Source of the DNA: Streptomyces speibonae
GTDB lineage: Bacteria > Actinomycetota > Actinomycetes > Streptomycetales > Streptomycetaceae
NCBI GenBank assembly: GCA_000715605.1
Contig: KL568555.1
Span: forward strand, 10,603 to 18,458
Length of the DNA stretch: 7,856 nt
Direction of reading: 5' to 3'
Shown: one piece after another, positions 1 to 6,940 of the stretch
Layout: the number at the start of each line of letters is the position of its first letter
How positions within the stretch are numbered: the first letter of the stretch is position 1
The notes under the pieces: model-generated
Told to the model about the DNA's origin: nothing
What the model saw: only the letters and a program-made list of their open reading frames with translations
Databases searched by the model: none
Translations under genes and position numbers: made by a program

Positions 1-855
1 GCCGAGACTCTTGATGAGCTGCGCGCGACCGCCAGTGCCTGGGCCTGTGCCTTCAAGGGATCCGGCAACCCCCCGCGTATCGTCGTGCAGGTCTATCCCG
101 AGCACGCCACCGAGACGTTCACCTGCGTCGTCTGGACCGATCAAGGAACCGGAGAACTGGTCCGGTACTCGCACGAGGACAACGGCGTCCCGCTCGCGCC
201 GGCGCAGGCCGTCCAATTGATCCAACGCGCCACCAGATCGCTGTCGGTCAGCGACGCCGAAGCGCCGGTGGTGGAGATCGTGCTGGATGCCGGGGACATG
301 CGCGCCGTCCCCGTGTACACCTGGGCCGACGCCAGTCACGTCGTCCCTCTGCTGCTCGCCGTCCGGCGTCGGATAACCCTGCGCTGCGCCCCATTGGCCA
401 GTGTCGAGCACGAGGAGGAACGCCGCACCAGGCTGGAGAGACGGTGGAGCAACCGTGCCGACGGCAGAACGGTGTACCTCGACCAGGGGCACACCCAAGG
501 CATGAGCGCCTACGGCGCCCTGGAAGACGATCATGATGTGGCCCGCGTGGTCGTTCGGACCGGCTGCCACGACAGCGCTCAGCTGATCCAGCTGGCCCTG
601 TATCTGGGCTACCCCGTGATTCTGTGGGATCACGACGCCCCCCAGGCCGTTGCCGACACGCATTTCGCGCCGCTCGACCCCGAGGGTGCACTCCCCGAGT
701 TGCCCGAACGGGTCCGCAGGTATTGGGCGAAGGTCTGCACGGATCCTGCACGTCACCCTGTCCGGCCGGTTCTGCTGCTGGACAATCCTGAACGGACGTT
801 GCCTCCGGTCCTGACAATGACCCGTCATTTCGCAAGCGACGAAGCGAGTATCTGA
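1..855 (+). CDS. vWA-MoxR associated protein (VMAP), C-terminal part; 5' end outside window
   Basis: The frame is open from the first base to the TGA at 853-855, giving 284 visible residues. A GTG at 85 could be read as a start, but the coding pattern continues upstream of it without a stop, so I treat the gene as truncated by the window edge. The visible part resembles the VMAP-C domain: a segment VEIVLDAGDMRAVPVYTW, an Arg-rich stretch ending RLERRW, then YPVILWDHD (about 610-636), LPERVRRYW (about 700-726) and LLLDNPERTLPP near the end. No catalytic motif is visible in this portion. VMAP proteins are predicted adaptors that link a MoxR ATPase and a vWA protein to effectors. The next two genes are exactly those partners, which supports the call. 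The stop overlaps the ATPase start by one base, so the genes are probably co-translated. The N-terminal domains, which vary in this family, cannot be seen. Confidence 0.75.
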   Translation, partial: AETLDELRATASAWACAFKGSGNPPRIVVQVYPEHATETFTCVVWTDQGTGELVRYSHEDNGVPLAPAQAVQLIQRATRSLSVSDAEAPVVEIVLDAGDMRAVPVYTWADASHVVPLLLAVRRRITLRCAPLASVEHEEERRTRLERRWSNRADGRTVYLDQGHTQGMSAYGALEDDHDVARVVVRTGCHDSAQLIQLALYLGYPVILWDHDAPQAVADTHFAPLDPEGALPELPERVRRYWAKVCTDPARHPVRPVLLLDNPERTLPPVLTMTRHFASDEASI

Positions 856-1883
856 TGACCAGCCAGGCCGAACCCGACCCTCGCGGCAGCAACCCGCAGG
901 CCCACGCCGAGGAAGCCCCGTGGCGGATCTTCCGGGGCGACGGCAGGAAACGCACCGACGTTTCCTTCCCCGAAGCGCCGCCCTGGCGCCGCTTCGGCCC
1001 CGCCGAGCTCCCTGAGCCCGACGGGGAGGCCGGGAACCCGGTGCATCACCGGACCGGCTACGTGATCGGCCGTGCCGAGACCGAAGTGGTCAACGCCGCC
1101 CTGCATCTGCGACGTCCGCTGCTGGTGACCGGCCACCCCGGAGTCGGCAAGACCTCGCTCGCCGAGGCCATCGCGCATGAACTGGACTTGGGCCACGTCC
1201 TGCGCTGGCCCGTCAACAGCCGCTCCACCCTCCAGGACGCGCTGTACCGCTACGACGCCATTGGCCGCCTCCAGGAAAGCAATCTTCCCCGCGCCGACGA
1301 CGAGCCACCGCCGCCCATCGGAAATTTTGTGCGGCTCGGCCCGCTCGGGACGGCGCTGGCGCCGACCGACACACCGCGCGTCCTCCTCATCGACGAACTC
1401 GACAAGGGAGACGTGGACCTGCCCAACGATCTCCTCACGGTGTTCGAGGAGGGCAGCTTCGAGATCCCCGAGCTCTCCCGCCTCCCCGGAACACAACCAG
1501 AGGTCGAGGTCTTCACCGCGGACCACGGCGGCCGCACCGTTGTGGAGCGCGGCTGCATCACCTGCACACAGTTTCCCATCGTGGTGATCACCAGCAACGG
1601 AGAACGCGACTTTCCGCCCGCCTTCCGGCGCCGTTGTCTGCCACTGCACTTGGCCGACCCCGACGAAGAGCGGCTCAAAGAGATCATCACCCAGCATCTC
1701 GGCGAGGACGCACTGGCCGCGGCAGGAGATCTGTTGCAGACCTTCATGGGCCAGCGCGCCGTCGGGGAACTTGCCACCGATCAGCTGCTTAACGCCGCTT
1801 TTCTCCGCCTCGGAGGACTCCGTCTCGACGATCCGGAAGGCCTGCTGAAGACCGTGCTGCACCGGCTCAACGCGGGTGGATGA
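855..1883 (+). CDS. MoxR-type AAA+ ATPase
   Basis: This is a 342-residue AAA+ ATPase of the MoxR group. Visible motifs are Walker A GHPGVGKTS (93-101), Walker B VLLIDELDK (176-184, with D180 and E181 for Mg2+ and hydrolysis), sensor-1 VVITSNGERDF (243-253, N248), and an arginine-rich segment PPAFRRRC (254-261) that likely holds the arginine finger. The first ~65 residues are charged and Pro-rich and look like a flexible extension. No signal peptide or membrane segment is seen, so it is expected in the cytoplasm. MoxR ATPases typically act as ring-shaped chaperones on a partner with a vWA domain; the next gene encodes such a partner. The ATG at 855 shares its A with the upstream TGA, and the upstream bases give only a weak ribosome binding site, which fits translational coupling. 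The family assignment is firm. Its specific role in a conflict system is inferred from the neighbours. Confidence 0.94.
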   Translation: MTSQAEPDPRGSNPQAHAEEAPWRIFRGDGRKRTDVSFPEAPPWRRFGPAELPEPDGEAGNPVHHRTGYVIGRAETEVVNAALHLRRPLLVTGHPGVGKTSLAEAIAHELDLGHVLRWPVNSRSTLQDALYRYDAIGRLQESNLPRADDEPPPPIGNFVRLGPLGTALAPTDTPRVLLIDELDKGDVDLPNDLLTVFEEGSFEIPELSRLPGTQPEVEVFTADHGGRTVVERGCITCTQFPIVVITSNGERDFPPAFRRRCLPLHLADPDEERLKEIITQHLGEDALAAAGDLLQTFMGQRAVGELATDQLLNAAFLRLGGLRLDDPEGLLKTVLHRLNAGG

Positions 1884-1886
1884 GCG
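1874..1886 (+). promoter_or_regulatory. Ribosome binding site of the multidomain gene, overlapping the ATPase end
   Basis: GGGTGGA (1874-1880) lies 6 bases before ATG 1887 and overlaps the last codons of the ATPase gene. This selects 1887 as the start. An ATG at 1880 is in a different frame from the conserved SAV_2336 N-terminus. Confidence 0.6.
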
Positions 1887-3401
1887 ATGTTCCGGGATCT
1901 GCAGCGGATCCTGCGCGCCACCGGGATGCCGTTCGGCGACGAGGAACTCCTCGACGCCCTGTGGCTGGTCTCCCGCTTGCCCCAGGGCACGGACACCTTT
2001 CTGGCCGCTCAATGGGCGGTCGCGCAGCAGACCACCGGCCGACCTGAGGAGCACACCGTCGCAGCCTCGGGCGCCTTCGCGTCCGGGCCGGCCGACCACC
2101 GCACACCGCCACCCCGGGAAGACGTACCAGGTGGCCGTCCTGAGGACTCAGTTCCAGAGCCCCTCGCGGACCCTTCGGACCTGGCGGCCCTGGCCGGTGC
2201 CCGGAACACCGGGCACAGCACGGATCTCGGGCTACGGGTCCCCGGACTCAAGGCCCTGGGCGGTGACCTCGCTTTCGGCCGCGCACTGCGCCCGCTCAAG
2301 CGCCGTATCCCCAGCGCGTGCGCGACGGAAGTGGACGAGGAAGCCACCGCCGCGGCCCAGGCCGACACTCGTGTTCCGCAAGTGGTCCTGCGCCCCCAGC
2401 CCGAGCGCTGGCTCCGGCTGGCTTTCGTCATCGACAGCGCAACCTCGATGCTGCTGTGGGAACGCCACTGTGCCGAACTCCTCGCCGTCTTCGAGCGCAG
2501 TGGCGCCTTCCGGCAGATCGAAGTCCACCAGCTGCGCTACCGGGACCCCCAGTCGCCACGGTCCATCACTCTGGTCCGCCCCTGGAACAGCGGCGATGCA
2601 CAGGCGCTGCCCCCGCACTGTGTGACAGATCCCTCCGGACGCACCATGGTCATCGTCCTCACCGACGGTGCGGCCCCCGCCTGGCGCGACGGCCGGATGC
2701 ACTCCGTTCTCCAGGACTGGGCCACCGCGGGCCCCACAGCGCTGATCCATGTCCTGCCGCGCCCCTTGTGGGCCGGCACTGGCATCACTGCAGACAGTTG
2801 GCACATCACCACACCACGCCCCGGGGCGCCCAACGCCCACTGGCGAGTGACCCACCCGGTTCTGCCGCCGACGCTTTCAGCGTTCGCCGGGGTTCCCGTC
2901 CCGGTGCTGGAACTGACCCCGCCCGGTCTCGCCTCATGGGCCACGGCGCTCACCACCGTCGGTCATCCCATGCCGCTGCGGCTGTGGGAACCTCGAGCCG
3001 CCGCGCCCGCCCCGCCCGTTGTGGGCGCCACCGCCTCTGCCCTCGCCTTCACCCGCACCGCCTCTCCCCAGTCCGTACGGCTCGCCGCCCACCTCGCAGC
3101 GATGGCGCCCTTGACCGTGCCCGTCATGCAACTGGTGCACTCCTGTCTGCCCGGCAGCAACCGAACCGCTACCCTGGCCGAAGTCTTCCTCAGTGGCCTG
3201 CTCACCCCCCTCCCTCCGGAACCGCAGGCGCCGGCAGACATCCGCCACCGTCTCTTCGACTTCACCGCCGAGGCCAAAGACCTCCTGCTGGACGCGGTTC
3301 CCGCGACCGAACTGCTCTCGTGCAGCCGCCGAGTCGGAGCGCGGATGGCCACCCTGGTGGGCCGTTCCTCCGATTTCCCGGCCTGGCTGCTGACACCTGC
3401 C
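1887..3401 (+). other. Domain: SAV_2336 N-terminal helices, vWA-like domain and C-terminal helical region
   Basis: Residues 1-45 form the SAV_2336-type N-terminal helical segment. After a Pro/Ala-rich linker comes the family-typical GRALRPLKRRIPS (131-143), then RWLRLAFVIDSATSMLLW (174-191), which matches the first strand and metal-site loop of a vWA fold. MVIVLTDGAAPAW (254-266) fits the third metal-site loop. The metal-ion motif is DSATS (183-187), so the middle Ser of the usual DxSxS is Ala. A later segment (about 395-490, with LAAHLAAMAPLTVPVMQLV and LAEVFLSGLL) matches the helical region that follows the vWA domain in this family. It is the expected partner of the MoxR ATPase. Confidence 0.85.
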
Positions 3402-6400
3402 CAGGAAACCGCTCCTACGGGCGGCCCTCAGCCGTTCGCGTACGTCGGACAGTCCCTGCTGACCCGTGTCGGAGTCGCCACCACCTCTCCGCAGCCCAGC
3501 TCCCAGGGCCACCACGCGGGCGCCGGCCCCACCGTCGTCATCCTCACGGCCCTGCCTCTGGAGTACGACGCCGTACGCGCACACCTCACCGACGTCGAGA
3601 CACTCGTGCACCCCAGCGGCACCCACGCCGACGTCGGCCGACTCCCCGGCACCCCCTGGTCTGTCGCCCTTGCCAGGGTCGAGGCGGGGAACGCTACTGC
3701 CGCCGCCCTCACGGAACGCGTCATTTCCTGGTTCTCCCCCGCGGCCCTGTTCCTCGTGGGTGTCGCGGGTGGCCTGAAGGACGACATCGGCATCGGTGAC
3801 GTCGTGGTGGCGACCAAGGCGTACGACATCCATGGGGGCATGCACACCTTTGCGCGCTTCTTCGGCCGCCCTGCCGCGTGGCACGTCCCCAGCCACGTGG
3901 AAAGGGTGGCCCGCAACGCCCTGCTGGGCGCCGAGTACCCTGTTCACTTCAAGCCGATCGCTGGGACCGTATTTGTACCCGCTGCCGAGTCCACGACTGT
4001 GCGTCATCTCCTCGAGCATGACAGCGACGTTGCCGCCATCGCGATAGAGGGAGGCGGTCTGACCCGGGCCACCTATCACGCCGGCATCCTGCACACACTG
4101 ATCATCCGGGGTATCAGCGACAGCCTCAGCGCCGGAAAGCACGCGCAGGACCCCAGCACAGCCGCCCATCACGCCGCCGACGCCGCAGTTGCCGTACTGC
4201 GCGAGCTCCGGCCGCACGGCGCGCGTCAACAAGACATGGGCGGCGCCCTGGGTTCCGACGTTTCCCTCGGCAGCCCGGAGCCAGACCTCCGATGGCCGGA
4301 CGAACCATCACGTACCCGGCTCGTCATGATTGCCGGACCCGGGGACACGGTCTCCGCCGGGAGCAGGTTCGATCACTGGGGCACCGGTTTCCTGCTGGGG
4401 CCCCGCCTGATCCTCACGGCTGCGCACATCCTGGGCCGGCCCAGTCAGGCGGGGAATGTGAAGATCCGCACCAGGCAAGGCTCTGTCACAGCGGACGGCT
4501 GGGTCGACTGTCGCTTGCTATGGAGTCACGACGACTATGACGCCGCCCTGCTTCTTGCCGAAGAAGACCTCGCCGAGCCTTCCACCGACAGCTTCTCCCT
4601 CCCGCGCTGGGCACAACTGACCGGTACCGAACCACTGAGCTCCAGTCACATCACTGGCATCACTCTCAAGGACAACGCCTTCCCGCAGGCAAGCGGCCAT
4701 TTGACCGGCGTCTTGTATCCCACCTCTCCCCACAGTCGTGCTACGTACGAATTCGAACCCACCCTTTCCCTGACGCTGCCTCGTGGTACGCAACAGTTCG
4801 TGATGAGGGGACTGTCCGGATCACCAGTGTTCTTCGGGGAGTCTCTGCTGGGCTTCGTCGTCGCCATGCGAGACGACATCTCGGGGTCCCCCCGTCTCGA
4901 TGTCGTCGGTATGAGCGCCCTTGTCACCGAGCGGGGATTCACGGAAGTCTGCCGCCAGTACATGCGGCGTGTTCCTCACTTGGACTTTCTGCTTGGCACA
5001 CCTTCCGTACCTGCCGCGGATGACCGCGTACGCGGCAGGTCGGTCGACCGCGTGCCGCCACGAGTGTTCATTTCCTATGCCCACGAGGACGACAACGGTG
5101 CCCACGCCGAGCAGGTGCGCAGACTGGGACAGTTGCTGAGTGCGGAAGGCATCCGTGTCCGGCTCGACCAGGTCGATGCTGAAGTCCCGCGGGATTGGAC
5201 AGCGTGGATGCAGCAGGAAATGGACGCGGCGGACGTCATCCTGGTGATCGCCTCCCCTGCGTACAGGCGCCGCGCCGAATACCCTGAAGCAGACCCTTCG
5301 GTCGGCGTGACCTTCGAAGCCCGCCTTCTGCGCAACGAACTCGCCCACCCCTCGGCCAACGAAAGCCGGATAGTGCCCGTCTTCCTGCCTGGCAGCGCCA
5401 GCACGGACCTTCCGTACTTTCTGAGGTCTCTGCGTGCGCTCGTCATCGATCCCGTCACCGGGTCCGGCACCGACAAACTACTGCGCCGCCTCACTCAAGG
5501 ATCCCCTGCCGAAGACCGGACCGACCCGGCCGATCAGGCCGGTCGCCTCATGGCTCTCGCAGAGCACGATTGGCACAGGGGGAACCGTGCTGGAGCTCTT
5601 GCCACCGCCGCCCAGGCGATCGAGGTATACCGACGCCTGGCCTCGAACGACCCTGTTGACCACCGGCCGTCCCTCGTCAGAGCGCTCGTCACCCAGTCCA
5701 ACCGCCTAGCGGAGACCGGCCGGTTCGACACGGCGCTTCAGGCTGCCCGCGAGGCTGTCAAAGTCTCGGACGATCCGACGCAGTCCGTTCCCGGCACCCT
5801 CCGTCTTCACTTCGCCGTGGCCCTGTCCACCCTCAGTAACCGCCTTGCGGACCTCGGCCGGCACGATGAGGCACTCAGCACGAGCAACGACGCGATCGGC
5901 ATCTGCCGCCAAGTCAACGAGACCAGTCCTGGCACGTACCTCCCCGAATTCGCCACCATGCTTAACAACCAAGGCAGTGCGCTGAGGAAGGCAGGCAGGC
6001 CGACCGAGGCGGTGGACGTAATCGAAGAGGCCGTCCAGGTCAGTCGACGGTTTCCCCGGATCGAGCCCGACACCTTGGCAAGCACATTGCTCAACCTCGG
6101 CTCGGCACTGTCGGAACTTGGCAGACATGAGGAAGCCCTCATCACCACCGAGGAAGCAGTCGCCGTCTCCCGGCAGTTGGCCGAAACCAGCCCCGGCGCG
6201 CCCGGCACGCGACTTGCCGACGCCTTGCACCATCTCAGCCTCCGTCTGTCGGAGACCGGAAGATGGGCCGAGGCATTGACCACGATCGACGAAGCCATCG
6301 GTATGCGACGGCACATCGTCGCAACGAACCCCGACGCTTTCCTTCCCGGCCTCGCTCAGTCGCTCAGTGCCGCAGCGTGGCTGCGAACCAGCCGGCGTCT

Positions 6401-6812
6401 GGACCTGAACACGGCCCTGGATGAGGCTCATGAGGCGGTAGAGATCTTCCGCAGGTTGACAGCGCAGCGGCCGACTGTGTTCACCGGTGACCTGCAGCGT
6501 GCACAGTCATTGGAAGCCGCGGCCCTCAACGAGCTCGGACGCTCCGACGAAGCCGACCAGGACCGCTCCCGGAGGCCTTCACCTCACAGGGACACGACGG
6601 ATGTCCGGATCCAGACGGAACGTGGTGATCCGGAGGAGTTGCAGTCGTTGCTGCAACAACTCGAGCTGGAGCCGTCGCTTCGCGGCCAGGCCCAACTCGT
6701 GCCAGTGGCACCGAAGAGTGCGCTGGGCAGGGCGGCTCTCGTCGCGCTCGAGGTCGCCCTGCCCGGGGGCCAGTGCTGGTTCCACTGGTTCAGGCTCTTA
6801 CCGTGTGGTTGA
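1887..6812 (+). CDS. Multidomain conflict-system protein: SAV_2336/vWA-like, nucleosidase, trypsin-like protease, SEFIR, TPR, partial EACC1
   Basis: As read, this encodes 1641 residues. Domains in order: SAV_2336-type N-terminal helices and vWA-like region with its C-terminal helical part (about 1-505), MTAN/PNP nucleosidase (about 548-775), trypsin-like protease (about 811-1034), SEFIR (about 1057-1205), TPR array (about 1218-1557), and the first half of EACC1 (about 1571-1628). Residues 1629-1641 look out of frame and include a TTA codon at 6798-6800, the only one I noticed in this gene. The ATG at 1887 is preceded by GGGTGGA at 1874-1880 with a 6-base gap, and lies 3 bases after the ATPase stop, so the gene belongs to that operon. 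No signal peptide or membrane segment is seen. The vWA-like part should be the partner of the ATPase; the other domains are effector or scaffold types. Residues 46-115 and 505-547 are Pro/Ala/Gly-rich linkers. The architecture may be a natural fusion. The C-terminus as annotated is probably wrong because of a frameshift near 6765-6769. Confidence 0.9.
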   Translation: MFRDLQRILRATGMPFGDEELLDALWLVSRLPQGTDTFLAAQWAVAQQTTGRPEEHTVAASGAFASGPADHRTPPPREDVPGGRPEDSVPEPLADPSDLAALAGARNTGHSTDLGLRVPGLKALGGDLAFGRALRPLKRRIPSACATEVDEEATAAAQADTRVPQVVLRPQPERWLRLAFVIDSATSMLLWERHCAELLAVFERSGAFRQIEVHQLRYRDPQSPRSITLVRPWNSGDAQALPPHCVTDPSGRTMVIVLTDGAAPAWRDGRMHSVLQDWATAGPTALIHVLPRPLWAGTGITADSWHITTPRPGAPNAHWRVTHPVLPPTLSAFAGVPVPVLELTPPGLASWATALTTVGHPMPLRLWEPRAAAPAPPVVGATASALAFTRTASPQSVRLAAHLAAMAPLTVPVMQLVHSCLPGSNRTATLAEVFLSGLLTPLPPEPQAPADIRHRLFDFTAEAKDLLLDAVPATELLSCSRRVGARMATLVGRSSDFPAWLLTPAQETAPTGGPQPFAYVGQSLLTRVGVATTSPQPSSQGHHAGAGPTVVILTALPLEYDAVRAHLTDVETLVHPSGTHADVGRLPGTPWSVALARVEAGNATAAALTERVISWFSPAALFLVGVAGGLKDDIGIGDVVVATKAYDIHGGMHTFARFFGRPAAWHVPSHVERVARNALLGAEYPVHFKPIAGTVFVPAAESTTVRHLLEHDSDVAAIAIEGGGLTRATYHAGILHTLIIRGISDSLSAGKHAQDPSTAAHHAADAAVAVLRELRPHGARQQDMGGALGSDVSLGSPEPDLRWPDEPSRTRLVMIAGPGDTVSAGSRFDHWGTGFLLGPRLILTAAHILGRPSQAGNVKIRTRQGSVTADGWVDCRLLWSHDDYDAALLLAEEDLAEPSTDSFSLPRWAQLTGTEPLSSSHITGITLKDNAFPQASGHLTGVLYPTSPHSRATYEFEPTLSLTLPRGTQQFVMRGLSGSPVFFGESLLGFVVAMRDDISGSPRLDVVGMSALVTERGFTEVCRQYMRRVPHLDFLLGTPSVPAADDRVRGRSVDRVPPRVFISYAHEDDNGAHAEQVRRLGQLLSAEGIRVRLDQVDAEVPRDWTAWMQQEMDAADVILVIASPAYRRRAEYPEADPSVGVTFEARLLRNELAHPSANESRIVPVFLPGSASTDLPYFLRSLRALVIDPVTGSGTDKLLRRLTQGSPAEDRTDPADQAGRLMALAEHDWHRGNRAGALATAAQAIEVYRRLASNDPVDHRPSLVRALVTQSNRLAETGRFDTALQAAREAVKVSDDPTQSVPGTLRLHFAVALSTLSNRLADLGRHDEALSTSNDAIGICRQVNETSPGTYLPEFATMLNNQGSALRKAGRPTEAVDVIEEAVQVSRRFPRIEPDTLASTLLNLGSALSELGRHEEALITTEEAVAVSRQLAETSPGAPGTRLADALHHLSLRLSETGRWAEALTTIDEAIGMRRHIVATNPDAFLPGLAQSLSAAAWLRTSRRLDLNTALDEAHEAVEIFRRLTAQRPTVFTGDLQRAQSLEAAALNELGRSDEADQDRSRRPSPHRDTTDVRIQTERGDPEELQSLLQQLELEPSLRGQAQLVPVAPKSALGRAALVALEVALPGGQCWFHWFRLLPCG
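3528..4211 (+). other. Domain: MTAN/PNP-family nucleosidase
   Basis: Residues 548-775 match the nucleoside phosphorylase/5'-methylthioadenosine nucleosidase fold. Visible signatures are VVILTALPLEYDAV (550-563, E559 at the position of the catalytic water-activating Glu), the Gly-rich strand LVGVAGGL (623-630), AIAIEGGG (717-724, E721 at the ribose-binding Glu) and RGISDS (741-746, D745 at the catalytic Asp). Key residues are kept, so glycosidic-bond cleavage of a nucleoside or nucleotide is plausible. The substrate cannot be read from sequence. In conflict systems such domains are predicted to act on nucleotides or signalling nucleosides. Confidence 0.85.
4317..4988 (+). other. Domain: trypsin-like serine protease
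   Basis: Residues 811-1034 carry a complete chymotrypsin-fold triad by motif: H847 in LILTAAHIL (841-849), D885 in HDDYDAALLL (881-890), and S977 in RGLSGSPVFF (974-983). Just before the His, GTGFLLGPR (832-840) is the usual strand leading to it. There is no secretion signal, so the protease would act inside the cell. Intracellular trypsin-like domains of this type are common in actinobacterial multidomain conflict proteins, where they are predicted to be proteolytic effectors or to process a partner. Confidence 0.88.
5009..5040. repeat. Inverted repeat with perfect 10-base arms between protease and SEFIR domains
   Basis: ACCTGCCGCG at 5009-5018 is exactly complementary to CGCGGCAGGT at 5031-5040, with a 12-base spacer. 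It falls in the linker coding for residues 1041-1052. An 8-base direct repeat GACCGCGT overlaps it (5022-5029 and 5046-5053). It could be an mRNA hairpin or a trace of domain joining; in GC-rich DNA it may also be chance. Confidence 0.5.
5055..5501 (+). other. Domain: SEFIR (TIR-like)
   Basis: Residues 1057-1205 begin with RVFISYAHEDD (1059-1069), the first strand and loop of the TIR/SEFIR superfamily. They continue with GIRVRLDQ (1088-1095), DWTAWMQQEMDAADVILVIA (1103-1122) and SPAYRRRAE (1123-1131), then IVPVFLPGS (1162-1170) and DLPYFL (1174-1179). This order and the DW..W..ADVILV..SP.Y pattern fit SEFIR better than classical TIR. The domain is expected to mediate homotypic interaction or act as an effector. 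NADase activity is known for many TIR domains but cannot be claimed here. Confidence 0.85.
5538..6557 (+). repeat. TPR array, about 7-8 repeats of roughly 43-47 residues
   Basis: Residues 1218-1557 repeat a unit of the form LA..L..L...L.E.GR.EEAL...EEAV.V.R.L....P. Clear copies begin near residues 1218, 1261, 1308, 1355, 1398, 1443 and 1489, with a final partial copy ending GRSDEAD (1551-1557). The spacing is longer than the canonical 34-residue TPR and is typical of Streptomyces signalling proteins with extended TPR units. The expected role is protein binding, possibly sensing the trigger or assembling the complex. Confidence 0.88.
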
Positions 6813-6937
6813 GAAGGCGACAGGCACGCACTGCCGTTCAGATCACCACAGCGGACGGCCGACAAGTCACCGTGACCGCACAGCAGCCGGATGAAGTACG
6901 TGCCGCGCTGCAGGACTTGCTGGGCCCGGAGGACTAG
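6594..6937 (+). pseudogene. EACC1 (effector-associated constant component 1) region, split by a frameshift
   Basis: The frame of the large gene encodes DVRIQTERGDPEELQSLL (from residue 1572, base 6600) and later ALVALEVALPGG, the first half of EACC1. The second half is in the frame one base back, from 6770 to TAG at 6935-6937, and includes VLVPLVQALTVWLRRRQ and VQITTADGRQVTVTA, ending LQDLLGPED. Adding one G to the five-G run at 6765-6769 joins both halves into about 113 residues, close to the usual EACC1 length. No ATG, GTG or TTG lies at the domain start in this frame; the codons there are ACG ACG GAT. So this is either an EACC1 domain fused to the TPR protein or a separate gene that lost its start. 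EACC1 normally accompanies varied effectors in actinobacterial conflict loci; its biochemical function is unknown. The break may be a real mutation or a sequencing error. Confidence 0.75.
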
Positions 6938-6940
6938 CGG

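Noticed and set aside
825..2099. Long minus-strand open frame (424 codons) antisense to the ATPase gene
   Set aside because: It mirrors a strongly conserved AAA+ gene, shows no recognisable domain, and arises from GC-biased third positions.
2197..2216. Hairpin with 8-base arms (GTGCCCGG / CCGGGCAC) and AACA loop in the linker of the large gene
   Set aside because: It is a coding-region dyad in GC-rich sequence, expected by chance at about this rate; no T-tract or regulatory context.
2318..3799. Plus-strand open frame of 493 codons inside the large gene
   Set aside because: Its product is Arg/Pro/His-rich low-complexity sequence typical of a shifted frame over a high-GC gene; the overlapping frame has clear SAV_2336 and nucleosidase motifs.
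2934..4232. Minus-strand open frame of 432 codons
   Set aside because: It is antisense to the nucleosidase region, Gly/Arg-rich, without a family match or a credible ribosome binding site.
6601..6603. ATG as the start of a separate EACC1 gene
   Set aside because: It is in a different frame from the EACC1-like residues and gives an Arg-rich product without similarity.
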